Of a stretch of DNA of 64,000 nt, positions 9,030 to 17,676 are shown piece by piece. The stretch is from Methanoregula sp. GTDB lineage: Archaea; Halobacteriota; Methanomicrobia; Methanomicrobiales; Methanospirillaceae. The stretch spans positions 62,001 to 126,000 of the forward strand of contig NZ_JALOCH010000002.1 in the NCBI RefSeq assembly GCF_023227875.1, in the 5' to 3' direction. The first letter of the stretch is position 1. Every line of letters begins with the position of its first letter. A program made the position numbers and the translations under genes. The notes under the pieces are model-generated. The model saw nothing but the letters and a program-made list of their open reading frames with translations, made no database searches and was not told where the DNA came from.

Positions 9030-9413
9030 TTATTTCATCAGCGTTTCCAGGATCGCTTTCATATCATTGATCTTGTACGGTTTTGAGAGACTGCCGGAGA
9101 AACCATATCCTGCATAATCCATGACCACCGGGTCATTGGAATACCCGCTGGAAACAATAGCCTTAACGGACGGATCGAATTCGCGGAGCCTGCGAATGGT
9201 CTCTTCCCCGCCCATACCATCCGGGATGGTGAGATCGAGGATGACTACATCAAACGGGGCATTGGCAGCCTTCTCCTGCTTGTACAGGTCGATTGCCGCG
9301 GAACCGTCCTTTGCAAACATCACGTCATAGTCAAGGAATTTCAGGACTTCGAGGGTTACATCGAGTATGATCTGCTCGTCGTCCATCAGCAGTATTTTTC
9401 CCTTGCCGGCCAT
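9030..9413 (-). CDS. Single-domain response regulator (CheY-like)
   Basis: About 127 residues from MAGKGKILLMDDEQ; an upstream in-frame start adds six residues. The acidic pocket (MDDE), the phospho-acceptor Asp in VVILDLTIPDGMGG, the conserved Ser/Thr in IVSSGYS and the Lys in SLSKPYK are all in place, which defines a complete receiver domain without an output domain. No histidine kinase gene lies nearby, so this is an orphan regulator. Confidence 0.88.
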   Translation of the reverse strand: MAGKGKILLMDDEQIILDVTLEVLKFLDYDVMFAKDGSAAIDLYKQEKAANAPFDVVILDLTIPDGMGGEETIRRLREFDPSVKAIVSSGYSNDPVVMDYAGYGFSGSLSKPYKINDMKAILETLMK

Positions 9414-9565
9414 GCATACACCCCTGATCAATTCCTGATTTACATCTAATTACAGACCCATCTGCTATATAGTTATACAGTCTGCGCTGCACACGGTCCT
9501 GCCGTTGGTCGGTTCCACCGTGACAAACTGCCAAAAATCGATCAGGAGTATAGGGGGGTCCACGG

Positions 9566-9853
9566 TCAGGCGCGACTCACTTTTTTTAGTGCACGGAGCC
9601 GTACCGCCTCTTCCCTGTCTTCAACGCGGAGGAGGAACGTGCCATGGCAGGGCTTCGTGTACGGGAAGATGACAAAATCGCCATCGAGCCCGATCGCGAT
9701 CGGGGGCAGGCCGATCACGTGGACATCGAAGACCTTGAACCCGGGCTGCACATCGATGGACTCCTTGAAATTACTCCGGACATACTCGCGGGACTCCCTG
9801 AAGGTGGCATCCCGCAGGACAATCTCATAGTTCATCGATTCTACGCAGCCCAT
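9566..9853 (-). CDS. DUF1894 family methanogen protein
   Basis: A 95-residue protein beginning MGCVESMNYEIVLRD. A Shine-Dalgarno-like GAGGTGG lies five bases before this ATG, supporting it over the Met at residue 7. The start overlaps the end of the DUF1890 gene by 13 bp. DUF1894 and DUF1890 proteins are found together in methanogens and their role is unknown. The assignment rests on my recognition of the N-terminus plus the pairing. Confidence 0.7.
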   Translation of the reverse strand: MGCVESMNYEIVLRDATFRESREYVRSNFKESIDVQPGFKVFDVHVIGLPPIAIGLDGDFVIFPYTKPCHGTFLLRVEDREEAVRLRALKKVSRA

Positions 9854-10314
9854 GGTGCCACCTCGTCAATCGCCTTTTTCAGGGGCAGGGGATTATGCAC
9901 GGCCTTTGCCGCAATGACCGTGCAGGGAAAGTCGATCTTCTTTGCCTGTTCTTCGAAGTGCTCGCCATACACCAGCGCATACAGTTTCGCGCCGGAGATC
10001 GCTCCCATCGTTGCCGCGTAGGTGACACCCGCATCGTTGTGGACGAAGACGAAGCACCGGTCGAAGTCACGTTTCTTGTCGCTGATAAGGCCTACGGCAC
10101 GGTCAAGGTCGATCACTTCACCGACGTAATGGCGGTCCGGGTCCGAGACCACGAGCAGGGTGTTTGCCGCCTTGTTGCCGGCAACGACCGGTGTGAGGCC
10201 GGCCTTCTTAAGCCGGTTGATGAGGTACAATGCGATACCGGTCTGTACCGGTACCTGCGGACACCCGAGCACGAGGAGCGCTGTTGAGGTCTTTGCTGTC
10301 GGTTCGTCTGCCAC
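9841..10314 (-). CDS. DUF1890 family methanogen protein
   Basis: A 157-residue protein with the characteristic N-terminal block LLVLGCPQVPVQTGIALYLINRLKKAGL and a nucleotide-binding-fold-like alternation of strands and helices. It overlaps the DUF1894 gene downstream, so the two probably form one unit. The family is restricted to methanogenic archaea and uncharacterised. It sits next to fdhD-cutA on the same strand with a 75-bp gap. Confidence 0.75.
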   Translation of the reverse strand: MADEPTAKTSTALLVLGCPQVPVQTGIALYLINRLKKAGLTPVVAGNKAANTLLVVSDPDRHYVGEVIDLDRAVGLISDKKRDFDRCFVFVHNDAGVTYAATMGAISGAKLYALVYGEHFEEQAKKIDFPCTVIAAKAVHNPLPLKKAIDEVAPWAA

Positions 10315-10389
10315 TATGATCCATCCCGGACTACTGGTACTTTCTTTACTCGGCCACAGGAAATAACCTTACGCATCACGACCACCGGT

Positions 10390-11127
10390 TTACATCGTGC
10401 CAGCGAGTTCGACCCGTTCGGGATGGGTATAGACCGTGAACCGGTCCCCCCGGGAGAACCCGATAAGCGTGATGCCTGCCGCTTCTGCTGCAGCGATCCC
10501 CTTGTCGGTCGATGCAGCACGGGAGATGATGATGGGGATCCCGGCATGGGCTGATTTCCGGACCATGCCGGCCGGCTGCCGGCCGGTGCAGCCGATGACA
10601 CAGCGGGAGAGATCGATGCCATTCAGGGCAGCGTACCCCACGAGCTTGTCGACCGTGTTGTGCCGGCCGACATCGCTGCTCTTGCAGATAAGCTTCCCGT
10701 CCCGGAACAGGACCGAGCAGTGGACACCCCCGGTCTTCCGCCAGAGTTCGGTCTCGATCTCCTTCGTGATCGCGATCACATCATCCGGCGTTATGTGGAT
10801 ATCCGACACGGTCTCTGGTGCCGGCGAGAGGAAACTGAGCCCCCCGGAAGAACCGGTCTCACATTTCACCTGTTTCAGGTCGCAGCCGGTATCCGCGCAG
10901 ACAAGGATGCGGTCCCCGTCAAGGTTCACCTTGTCCACGCAACGGACCAGCCCTTCGCAGATCACGTATCCCGCGCCGAGTTCCCGCAGCTGGTCGCGGC
11001 TTGCAACTATGGACGTTACCCGCCGGTCATTCAGCAGGAGCTCGAACCGGTCCTCGATGACGATGGCATCGTCCGTCTCCCTCGCCCCGCCCGCGACCAC
11101 CTGTATCCCGTGGTGGGTGTAGATCAT
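10390..11127 (-). CDS. fdhD: FdhD-family formate dehydrogenase accessory protein, catalytic Cys motif altered
   Basis: A 245-residue FdhD family member: GVHCSVLFRDGKLICKSSDVGRHNTVDKLVGYA and the C-terminal GITLIGFSRGDRFTVYTHPER are signature segments. FdhD moves sulfur from a cysteine desulfurase to the molybdenum/tungsten bis-MGD cofactor of formate dehydrogenase, using a CxxC loop. Here the equivalent loop reads ETGSSGGLSF (residues 90-99), so both cysteines appear to be absent, though other Cys lie just before it (CADTGCDLKQVKC). It is coupled to cutA by an ATGA overlap. Confidence 0.87.
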   Translation of the reverse strand: MIYTHHGIQVVAGGARETDDAIVIEDRFELLLNDRRVTSIVASRDQLRELGAGYVICEGLVRCVDKVNLDGDRILVCADTGCDLKQVKCETGSSGGLSFLSPAPETVSDIHITPDDVIAITKEIETELWRKTGGVHCSVLFRDGKLICKSSDVGRHNTVDKLVGYAALNGIDLSRCVIGCTGRQPAGMVRKSAHAGIPIIISRAASTDKGIAAAEAAGITLIGFSRGDRFTVYTHPERVELAGTM

Positions 11128-11465
11128 GGTCCACGCGTCTCCGAGTACACCCAGTCAAGATAAGGCAGGTGGCCCGCGATGACCGGCAGGGTAATAACCT
11201 CCGGCACATCATACGGGTGCATTTCTTTCAGGGCCCGGATTACCGTGTCGGCAAGGTCCTTCCGGGTCTTGATGATGAGCAGGTGCTCCCCGTCATCGCA
11301 GGACTCGCCCTTCCAGCGGTAGAGTGACCGGACCGGTATGATATTGACACACGCAACGATCTTTTTCTCAAGAAGGCGCTGTGCCAGATCCGTTGAGCGG
11401 GACGGAGGTACGGTGGAGTACATGACGCAGATCTCCTTCCCGTCTCCCGCGTTCTTCTTCTCCAT
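11124..11465 (-). CDS. cutA: CutA1 family divalent-cation tolerance protein
   Basis: I start at the ATG of MEKKNAGDGKEICVMYSTVP (11465), giving 113 residues, the usual CutA1 length; the frame is open further upstream. Family marks are the ferredoxin-like fold strands with ARRLLEKKIVACVNIIP-like text (AQRLLEKKIVACVNIIPV), YRWKGE, and HPYDVPEVITLPV near the C-terminus. CutA1 trimers are small cytoplasmic proteins linked to metal tolerance; the function in archaea is unsettled. The stop overlaps the fdhD start. Confidence 0.9.
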   Translation of the reverse strand: MEKKNAGDGKEICVMYSTVPPSRSTDLAQRLLEKKIVACVNIIPVRSLYRWKGESCDDGEHLLIIKTRKDLADTVIRALKEMHPYDVPEVITLPVIAGHLPYLDWVYSETRGP

Positions 11466-11583
11466 GACGCTGATGTTATCGCTGCCGGCAGATAAGCATA
11501 GTTTTTCGCGCCGCCGCGGGAGGAAGTGCCATTCCATGAAGGGAGTTAGATTCTATAGCGCCCAGCGCCAAAAGTAAGTACAT

Positions 11584-12732
11584 ATGTACGCATCACGCAT
11601 GAGCAACCTCCCGCCGTACCTTTTTGCACGGATCGACGCGATGAAAGCCGAACAACGGAAGAAAGGCGTTGACCTCATCGATCTCGGTGTCGGTGACCCG
11701 GACCTTGCAACACCACCCCATATCGTGGATGCCCTGATTGCGGCAGCAAAGGACTCAAAGAACCACCACTACCCGGACTATGCCGGCATGCCGGCCTACC
11801 GGAGCGCAGTTGCCGGGTGGTACAAGAAGCGGTTCGGTGTCACGCTTGATGCCGACAAAGAAGTGATTGCCCTCATGGGCTCCAAGGACGGTATCGCCCA
11901 CATCGCCGAGGCGTTCGTGAACCCCGGCGACTATGTCCTCTCCCCGAGCCCCGGCTACCCGGTATACCGGACCGGCACGCTCTTTGCCGAGGGGAAGGTG
12001 CACGACATGCCGCTCCTGCGGGAAAATAATTTTCTTCCCGTGCTCTCCGACATCCCGAAGAACGTGGCAAAGGCAGCAAAGATCCTGTACATCAACTACC
12101 CGAACAACCCGACGGGAGCCATAGCACCGGAGGGATTCTACAAGGAGGTCGTGGACTTTGCCCGCGACAATGAGATCATCGTGGTCTCGGACAATGCGTA
12201 CTCCGAGATCTCCTTTGACGGGTACCGCGCCCCCTCGTTCCTTGAAACAAAGGGAGCCATGGAGGTAGGTATCGAGATGCACTCACTCTCCAAGACCTAC
12301 AACATGACCGGCTGGAGAATAGGGATGGCAGTCGGTAACGCGGAGGTCATCGCCGGGCTCGGCAGGGTCAAGACCAACGTAGACTCCGGTGTCTTCGATG
12401 CCGTACAGTACGCTGCCATCACGGCCCTCTCCGGTTCGCAGGACTGTGTTACGGATGCCTGCAGGACCTACAAGGAGCGCCGCGACGTGCTCGTCAGGGG
12501 CCTGCAGGGGCTCGGCTTCGATGTACCGTTACCGAAGGCAACATTCTATGTCTGGATGCCGGTCAAGGACTGCATGACATTCTCCGGGCGGCTCCTGACC
12601 GAAGCCGGTATCGTTGCAACGCCAGGTGTCGGTTTCGGTGCCAGCGGAGAAGGCTACGTGCGGTTTGCGATCACCCGGCCGGTTGCCCGGATACAGGAAG
12701 CGATCGAACGGATGCGGAAGATGAACCTATGA
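11584..12732 (+). CDS. dapL: LL-diaminopimelate aminotransferase
   Basis: A 382-residue class I/II PLP aminotransferase. It has the N-terminal DLIDLGVGDPDLATP, INYPNNPTGA, SDNAYSEISFDGYRAPS, and the PLP-lysine segment HSLSKTYNMTGWRIGMAVGN. It converts tetrahydrodipicolinate to LL-diaminopimelate in the short methanogen/plant lysine route. The following lysA gene overlaps by 4 bp (ATGA), which supports the lysine assignment over a general aspartate aminotransferase. Confidence 0.9.
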   Translation: MYASRMSNLPPYLFARIDAMKAEQRKKGVDLIDLGVGDPDLATPPHIVDALIAAAKDSKNHHYPDYAGMPAYRSAVAGWYKKRFGVTLDADKEVIALMGSKDGIAHIAEAFVNPGDYVLSPSPGYPVYRTGTLFAEGKVHDMPLLRENNFLPVLSDIPKNVAKAAKILYINYPNNPTGAIAPEGFYKEVVDFARDNEIIVVSDNAYSEISFDGYRAPSFLETKGAMEVGIEMHSLSKTYNMTGWRIGMAVGNAEVIAGLGRVKTNVDSGVFDAVQYAAITALSGSQDCVTDACRTYKERRDVLVRGLQGLGFDVPLPKATFYVWMPVKDCMTFSGRLLTEAGIVATPGVGFGASGEGYVRFAITRPVARIQEAIERMRKMNL

Positions 12733-14021
12733 AACTCCCTCACCACCTTACCATAAAAAACGGCCACCTGCTCATTAACGGGCAGGACTGCGTGGCCCTT
12801 GCGGAAAAATACGGGACGCCGCTCTACGTGACGAGCGAGGACCGGGTCGTGGAACAGTTTGAGAGTTACAAAAAAGCCCTCGGCGCCCGTTATCCGAAGG
12901 TGCAGGTGCTCTTTGCGGCAAAAGCAAACGGCAACCTTGCCCTGATACGGGCGCTGGCGGCAAAAGGCGCCGGGGCAGATGTCTTCTCTTCAGGAGAACT
13001 CCAGCTTGCTCTTGACGCCGGCATGGCACCGGAGAAACTCCTCTTCAACGGGAGCTCCAAGACTCCCGCCGACCTGAAACTTGCGGTGGAGAAAGGCGTC
13101 ACGGTCTCGCTCGACTCCCTGGACGAACTCCACCAGCTCGATGCAGTAGCAACAGAAGCCGGCAAAACGGTGAAGGTCTCGTTCCGCGTCAACCCGGCAC
13201 TCGAAGTGCCCACCCACCCGAAGATTGCGACCGGCCTTGCCACGAGCAAGTTCGGCATCCCGCACAAGGAGATCCCTGCCGCGTACAAAGAGGCCCTGGC
13301 CTGCACAAGCATCCTGCCGGTCGGCATCCACTGTCACATCGGCTCGCAGATCCTCGACGTCGAACCCTTTGCCCGTGCTGCCGAAGTGATGGTCCGCATC
13401 GCTAAGGAACTCACCGAGATGGGCGTGAAACTCGAGTTCATCGATCTTGGCGGCGGCCTTGGCATCCCCTACCACCACGACACCGACCCGGCACCGACAC
13501 CGGAGGACTATGCAGCAAAGGTAGTCCCGGTCTTCAAAGCCGGCATGGAAGCCTGCGGGATCACACCCGAACTCTGGGTCGAGCCGGGCCGGTCGCTCGT
13601 AGCAGATTCGACCGTGCTCCTGACGCGGGTCAACTCTACCAAGAAAGCCCACAAACGGTTTGCGAACGTTGACGCAGGGTTCAACCTCCTGATCCGGCCT
13701 GCGATGTACGACTCCTACCACGAGGTTATCGTGGCAAACAGGGCCGACGCTCCCCTTACAACGGAATACACGGTCACCGGGCCCATCTGTGAGACCGGTG
13801 ACATCCTTGCACCTGACCGGAAACTCCCCGAAGTCACGGCGGGCGATATCATCGCGGTGCTCGATGCCGGGGCGTACGGGTATGCCATGTCATCCCAGTA
13901 CAACAGCCGCCCGCGGTGTCCTGAAGTTCTCCTTCACGGCACCGAGGTCGCCCTCATGCGCCGGGCTGAATCGGTTGGCGATATCACCGGTACCATGGAA
14001 CGCCCACCCTGGCAGAAATAG
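12729..14021 (+). CDS. lysA: Diaminopimelate decarboxylase
   Basis: A 430-residue fold-type III PLP enzyme. FAAKANGNLALIRAL holds the PLP lysine, GIHCHIGSQI and FIDLGGGLGIPY bind the phosphate, and PGRSLVADS and GPICETGDILAPDR complete the active site across the dimer. It catalyses the last step of lysine synthesis, meso-diaminopimelate to lysine. It is coupled to dapL upstream. A Pro-rich C-terminus (MERPPWQK) ends just before the RPA-like gene. Confidence 0.94.
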   Translation: MKLPHHLTIKNGHLLINGQDCVALAEKYGTPLYVTSEDRVVEQFESYKKALGARYPKVQVLFAAKANGNLALIRALAAKGAGADVFSSGELQLALDAGMAPEKLLFNGSSKTPADLKLAVEKGVTVSLDSLDELHQLDAVATEAGKTVKVSFRVNPALEVPTHPKIATGLATSKFGIPHKEIPAAYKEALACTSILPVGIHCHIGSQILDVEPFARAAEVMVRIAKELTEMGVKLEFIDLGGGLGIPYHHDTDPAPTPEDYAAKVVPVFKAGMEACGITPELWVEPGRSLVADSTVLLTRVNSTKKAHKRFANVDAGFNLLIRPAMYDSYHEVIVANRADAPLTTEYTVTGPICETGDILAPDRKLPEVTAGDIIAVLDAGAYGYAMSSQYNSRPRCPEVLLHGTEVALMRRAESVGDITGTMERPPWQK

Positions 14022-14036
14022 GCGGAGGCCTGTTCC

Positions 14037-15341
14037 GTGCTCTTCCACTATGCGCTGGTCGATGACCTCATCACAAAAGAGGAGTTCGAACGACGCGTAG
14101 ACGCGAAGATCGATGAATGCGGCGACCTGGTCGACGAACCGACTGCCGCGATGATGGTAGTCGGCGAGCTGGGCCGCGAACACGTGAAGATCAAGGGGCT
14201 CTCGGCCAAGTCCAGCCTCTTCTCTTTTTTCGGGAAGATTATCGACAAGACAGAACCAAAGGAGTTCGACCGTGCTGATGGCGAGAAGGGATGGGTAGCC
14301 ACAATCCTCCTCGGGGACGAGACCGGGACCACCCGGGTCGTGCTCTGGGACGAGAAAGCAGGGGCTGTGCTCGACACCGAGATCGGCGAAGTCCTTGAAG
14401 TGATCGGCCGCCACCCGGGGAAGAGCACCCGGGAGATCTATGCACTTGCCCTCCGGAAGGCCAGCTGCGAGATCCGGTGCGATATGCAAAAGAACGGTAC
14501 CGGTGCAGGAAACCTCTCGGACGAACCGGTGGATCTTGACACGGTCCTGATCGCCCGGGGGGAACCGCGTTCCTATACCCGGCGGGATGGGACCACCGGG
14601 GAGATGGTGGACGCGATCATCGGTGATGCTGCAGGCTCGGCACGCATGGTCGCATGGGCCCCGGACCTGCTCCTTGCTGTCCCGGCGGGTGCCTCCCTTC
14701 ACATTACCGGCGCAAAACCCAGCCAGCGGGACGATGGGCGGAGTTACAGCCTTGATGAGAAGAGCACCGTCACCATTACCGATCAGGTCATCTCCATCCC
14801 GTTCACTCCCCTGGGTTCAGTAGCCGATCAGGGAGTTTACAGCGTCCAGGGCACCATCAGGCAGCTGCAGCAGCCACGCTCTTTTACCACGCGGAACGGC
14901 ACTCCCTCATGGGTCAGGAACGTGACGATCACGGATGGCAAGGACGACCAGAAAATTGTACTCTGGGGGGAGAACGCACTCGTCCCGCTGGCTGCGGGGG
15001 ACTCTGTCGAGGTCTACCACGCAACCGCAAAACCCGGGCGGTTCGGGGATATCGAGCTCGCGGTCGGGAGGGGGAGCGCTCTGCGGGTGCCAAAGGAACC
15101 GGAAGCTCCCGTCCCGATCGTCTTCTCGGGCACCATTATCGCAGGGCAGGGTTGCACATTCATCGATAACGGTAAGGATCGCTACCTTATCGAAGGAAAT
15201 TTTCCGGAAGGCAGCGAGGTTGAGGTAACCGGGACCCTCTCAGGCAGCCGTATCATCCCGGGAGAGGTCGTGCCGGTGGTGATCAGTACTGAAACGGTAC
15301 TGGCACACGTGAAAGCACTGATGGACACTATAAACCGGTAA
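14037..15341 (+). CDS. Replication protein A-like single-stranded DNA-binding protein (multi-OB-fold)
   Basis: A GTG start preceded by GGCGGAGG gives 434 residues. At least three OB-fold repeats are visible: around residues 50-160 (WVATILLGDETGTTRVVLWDEKAG), 165-260 (VDAIIGDAAGSARMVAWAPDL) and 275-370 (VRNVTITDGKDDQKIVLWGENA). The FALYD-type strands around VVLWDE repeat are typical of euryarchaeal RPA. It coats ssDNA during replication and repair, which fits its position directly upstream of radA. No zinc finger is seen. Confidence 0.85.
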   Translation: MLFHYALVDDLITKEEFERRVDAKIDECGDLVDEPTAAMMVVGELGREHVKIKGLSAKSSLFSFFGKIIDKTEPKEFDRADGEKGWVATILLGDETGTTRVVLWDEKAGAVLDTEIGEVLEVIGRHPGKSTREIYALALRKASCEIRCDMQKNGTGAGNLSDEPVDLDTVLIARGEPRSYTRRDGTTGEMVDAIIGDAAGSARMVAWAPDLLLAVPAGASLHITGAKPSQRDDGRSYSLDEKSTVTITDQVISIPFTPLGSVADQGVYSVQGTIRQLQQPRSFTTRNGTPSWVRNVTITDGKDDQKIVLWGENALVPLAAGDSVEVYHATAKPGRFGDIELAVGRGSALRVPKEPEAPVPIVFSGTIIAGQGCTFIDNGKDRYLIEGNFPEGSEVEVTGTLSGSRIIPGEVVPVVISTETVLAHVKALMDTINR

Positions 15342-15370
15342 AACCTCACTTTCACCCCGCGCAATCCGGG

Positions 15371-15379
15371 AGTATATAT
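15371..15379 (+). promoter_or_regulatory. TATA box for radA
   Basis: AGTATATAT lies about 45-53 bp before the chosen radA ATG, in an otherwise GC-rich gap. With the usual archaeal spacing of about 25 bp to the start site, transcription would begin near 15402, leaving a short leader that holds the AGGAG at 15408-15412. Confidence 0.5.
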
Positions 15380-15423
15380 GCCAGCTTTTAACATCTTGTT
15401 GTGCCATAGGAGTGTTACAAGAA

Positions 15424-16401
15424 ATGGCTGAAGGACCATTGGAAATTGAAGATTTACCGGGTGTAGGCCCGAGCACTGCAGAAAAACTCCGGGAAGCCGG
15501 TTACCTCTCTGTTGAGAGCATTGCAACGGCAGCACCTGCCGAACTCTCTGAGGTCTCAGAGATCTCAGAGTCCACTGCGAAGAAGATCATCAAGGCTGCC
15601 CGCGAAGTCGCCGATGTCGGCGGGTTCAAGACCGGCAAGGACATCTTCGAAGCACGCAAGGACATCAGGAAACTCTCGTTCCGGGTGCCGGAACTGGATA
15701 CCCTGCTCGGCGGGGGAATGGAGACCCAGGCGATCACCGAGATGTACGGTGAGTTCGGTTCCGGTAAGAGCCAGATCGTCCACCAGATGGCGGTCAATGT
15801 CCAGCTTCCCGAGGAAGACGGGGGTCTTGGGGGCAGCGTCATCTATATCGATACAGAAAATACCTTCCGACCAGAACGTATCGAGCAGATGGTGAACGGC
15901 CTCGGCCTGGATAATGTGCCGGACGTGCAGGAGTTCCTTGACAATATCCATATCGCCCGGGCCCACACGTCCGATCACCAGATGCTGTTGATCGACAATT
16001 CCCGTGAACTGGCAACCGAGTTAAAAGAGGAAGGGAAACCGGTCAAGCTCTTCATTATCGACTCGCTCACGGCCCACTTCCGGGCAGAATATGCCGGCCG
16101 CGGGACGCTTGCCGCCCGCCAGCAGAAACTGAACCGCCACATGCACGAGCTCTTCAAGCTCATCGACGAGCATAATGCCGTGGGCCTCGTCACCAACCAG
16201 GTCATGTCCAACCCCGCCGTATTCTTCGGCGACCCGACAAAACCGATCGGCGGAAACATTGTCGGCCACACGGCAACATTCCGTCTCTACCTCCGCAAGA
16301 GCAAGGGCGGCAAACGCATTGCACGTCTCGTGGACAGCCCGAACCTGCCCGAAGGCGAGGCACCATTCATTGTAGAAGAGGCTGGTCTCAAATCGTGTTA
16401 A
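15424..16401 (+). CDS. radA: DNA repair and recombination protein RadA
   Basis: A 325-residue archaeal recombinase starting MAEGPLEIEDLPGVGPSTAEKL. An in-frame GTG 12 bp upstream overlaps the ribosome-binding site and is less likely. The N-terminal helix-hairpin-helix domain (1-60) is followed by the RecA core, with Walker A GEFGSGKS, Walker B LFIIDSLTAHFR, and the L2-adjacent VGLVTNQVMSNP. It forms filaments on ssDNA for strand exchange. The last 7 bases overlap the downstream phosphatase gene. Confidence 0.96.
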   Translation: MAEGPLEIEDLPGVGPSTAEKLREAGYLSVESIATAAPAELSEVSEISESTAKKIIKAAREVADVGGFKTGKDIFEARKDIRKLSFRVPELDTLLGGGMETQAITEMYGEFGSGKSQIVHQMAVNVQLPEEDGGLGGSVIYIDTENTFRPERIEQMVNGLGLDNVPDVQEFLDNIHIARAHTSDHQMLLIDNSRELATELKEEGKPVKLFIIDSLTAHFRAEYAGRGTLAARQQKLNRHMHELFKLIDEHNAVGLVTNQVMSNPAVFFGDPTKPIGGNIVGHTATFRLYLRKSKGGKRIARLVDSPNLPEGEAPFIVEEAGLKSC

Positions 16402-17093
16402 AAGCGCTCCTCACGGATATCGACGGGACGATCACCCGTCCCGACCGCAGGATACACACCGGTGCTATCGAGACCATCCGGTCGCTGGTCGACCAGGGGG
16501 TCGAGGTAGTGCTGGCAAGCGGGAATACGTCCTGCTTCATGGAGACGCTCTGCAAGATGATCGGGACCCAGGGGTCGTTCATCGCAGAGAACGGGGGGGT
16601 GTTCCGGGCAGGATATACCGGTCCCCTCCGGATTACCGGTGACCAGGGTGCCTGCAGGAAAGCGCTTGAGACCCTGCAGGCTCATTACCGCACTCAGGGA
16701 AAGGAACTGGAACTCTTCAGCCCGACCTACCGGTTCGCAGACCTGGCATTTGCCCGGACGGTACCGGTCGATGAGGTAAAGGAATTCCTCCGGGATCATC
16801 CGGTACAGGTAATCGATACCGGATATGCCATTCACCTCCAGTCACTGGGCATCAACAAGGGCACAACACTCGTAACGCTCGCTGGAACGATGGGTCTTGT
16901 CCCGGAGGATTTTTGTGCAATCGGGGATTCCATCAACGACATCCAGATGCTCAGGACTGCCGGCACCGGCATTGCCGTTGCCAATGCCCATCCCGACACC
17001 AAGGCAGCAGCGGAATATGTTACAGAAAAAGCGTACGGCGACGGGTTTGTGGAAGGGATAAAAAAATATTCTTCTTATTTCCGGGCAAGGTAA
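16395..17093 (+). CDS. Phosphoglycolate phosphatase (HAD superfamily, archaeal type)
   Basis: The GTG start overlaps the radA stop. The 232-residue product has HAD motif I LLTDIDGTIT (nucleophile D8, acid D10), motif II in VVLASGN, motif III around GINKG with K, and motif IV AIGDSINDIQML. The cap (Cof-type, residues 80-155) matches archaeal 2-phosphoglycolate phosphatase. It removes phosphoglycolate, for example from 3'-phosphoglycolate ends released by DNA damage, consistent with coupling to radA. Sugar-phosphate phosphatase activity is an alternative. Confidence 0.85.
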   Translation: MLKALLTDIDGTITRPDRRIHTGAIETIRSLVDQGVEVVLASGNTSCFMETLCKMIGTQGSFIAENGGVFRAGYTGPLRITGDQGACRKALETLQAHYRTQGKELELFSPTYRFADLAFARTVPVDEVKEFLRDHPVQVIDTGYAIHLQSLGINKGTTLVTLAGTMGLVPEDFCAIGDSINDIQMLRTAGTGIAVANAHPDTKAAAEYVTEKAYGDGFVEGIKKYSSYFRAR

Positions 17094-17329
17094 CGGTCAA
17101 CGACAATATAGTCCTTGATATCCTTCACCGCTTCAAACGGTACAATGAGCAGCTTGTCATCCTCGAGGTTGTAGCCATCCGTGGCAAAGGACTGGTCCGG
17201 GTGGATGATCATCTCCTGCACCTGGCCGGAATCGAAGTCAACACGGATATTTTTCAGGGTCCCGATGAGCTTCCCGTCGTTGGTCATGATCTTTTTTCTC
17301 GACAGGCTGCGGGCAAATACACGAGTCAT
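17075..17329 (-). CDS. PRC-barrel domain protein
   Basis: An 84-residue single PRC-barrel: MTNDGKLIGTLKNIRVDFDSGQVQEMIIHPD is the typical first half, and LLIVPFEAVKDIKDYIVVD the second. PRC-barrels act as small adaptor folds in RNA metabolism and, in archaea, cell division (CdpB-like proteins). The 3' end overlaps the convergent phosphatase gene by 19 bp. An AT-rich TATA-like TTTAAATATTTATAC lies just upstream. Confidence 0.88.
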   Translation of the reverse strand: MTRVFARSLSRKKIMTNDGKLIGTLKNIRVDFDSGQVQEMIIHPDQSFATDGYNLEDDKLLIVPFEAVKDIKDYIVVDRYLARK

Positions 17330-17413
17330 GAAAAAATTGACGATGTATAAATATTTAAATTGTTCTAAACTGGCGGGAAAAATGAGTTTTTCGGGATTTA
17401 TACCAGAAGAAGG

Positions 17414-17623
17414 TTATTTGAACATTTCTGCGGCCATTCTGACATCGGTTCCCCGCAGGGTCTTCCTGCCGGCATGGTCCGACATCTTCTTTGCTTCCTT
17501 TGCAAGGAAGGTGCCATATTCCTCCATCAGTTCGGCAAGCGTTTCCGTGGCGTCGGCACTGACACGCTCGGCACCGGCCTTCTTGATGATCCGTTCAACT
17601 GCAGCCTGGGATAATTCTGTCAT
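17414..17623 (-). CDS. Archaeal histone (HMf type)
   Basis: Starting at MTELSQAAVERIIKKAGAERVSADA, the protein has 69 residues, the standard length of archaeal histones; an upstream in-frame start is not needed. The histone-fold landmarks are present: the central helix ELMEEYGTFLAKEAKKMSDHAGRKT, followed by RGTDVRMAAEMFK. It dimerises and wraps DNA. GGGAGG lies about 11 bases before the start. A perfect palindrome sits in the promoter position. Confidence 0.95.
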   Translation of the reverse strand: MTELSQAAVERIIKKAGAERVSADATETLAELMEEYGTFLAKEAKKMSDHAGRKTLRGTDVRMAAEMFK

Positions 17624-17655
17624 AAAATGTTGATCCTCCCATAGCATTTGGCGCG

Positions 17656-17673
17656 GAATATCTAAAGATATTC
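17656..17673. promoter_or_regulatory. 18-bp palindrome upstream of the histone gene
   Basis: GAATATCT-AA-AGATATTC is a perfect 8-bp inverted repeat, 33-50 bp before the histone ATG and 4 bp after the stop of the CBS/HTH gene. It coincides with the expected TATA/BRE position, so it could be an operator or an AT-rich promoter element. Confidence 0.45.
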
Positions 17674-17676
17674 TAT

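Noticed and set aside
13990..14702. 270-residue minus-strand frame over the RPA-like gene
   Set aside because: A shadow; the plus strand gives repeated OB folds.
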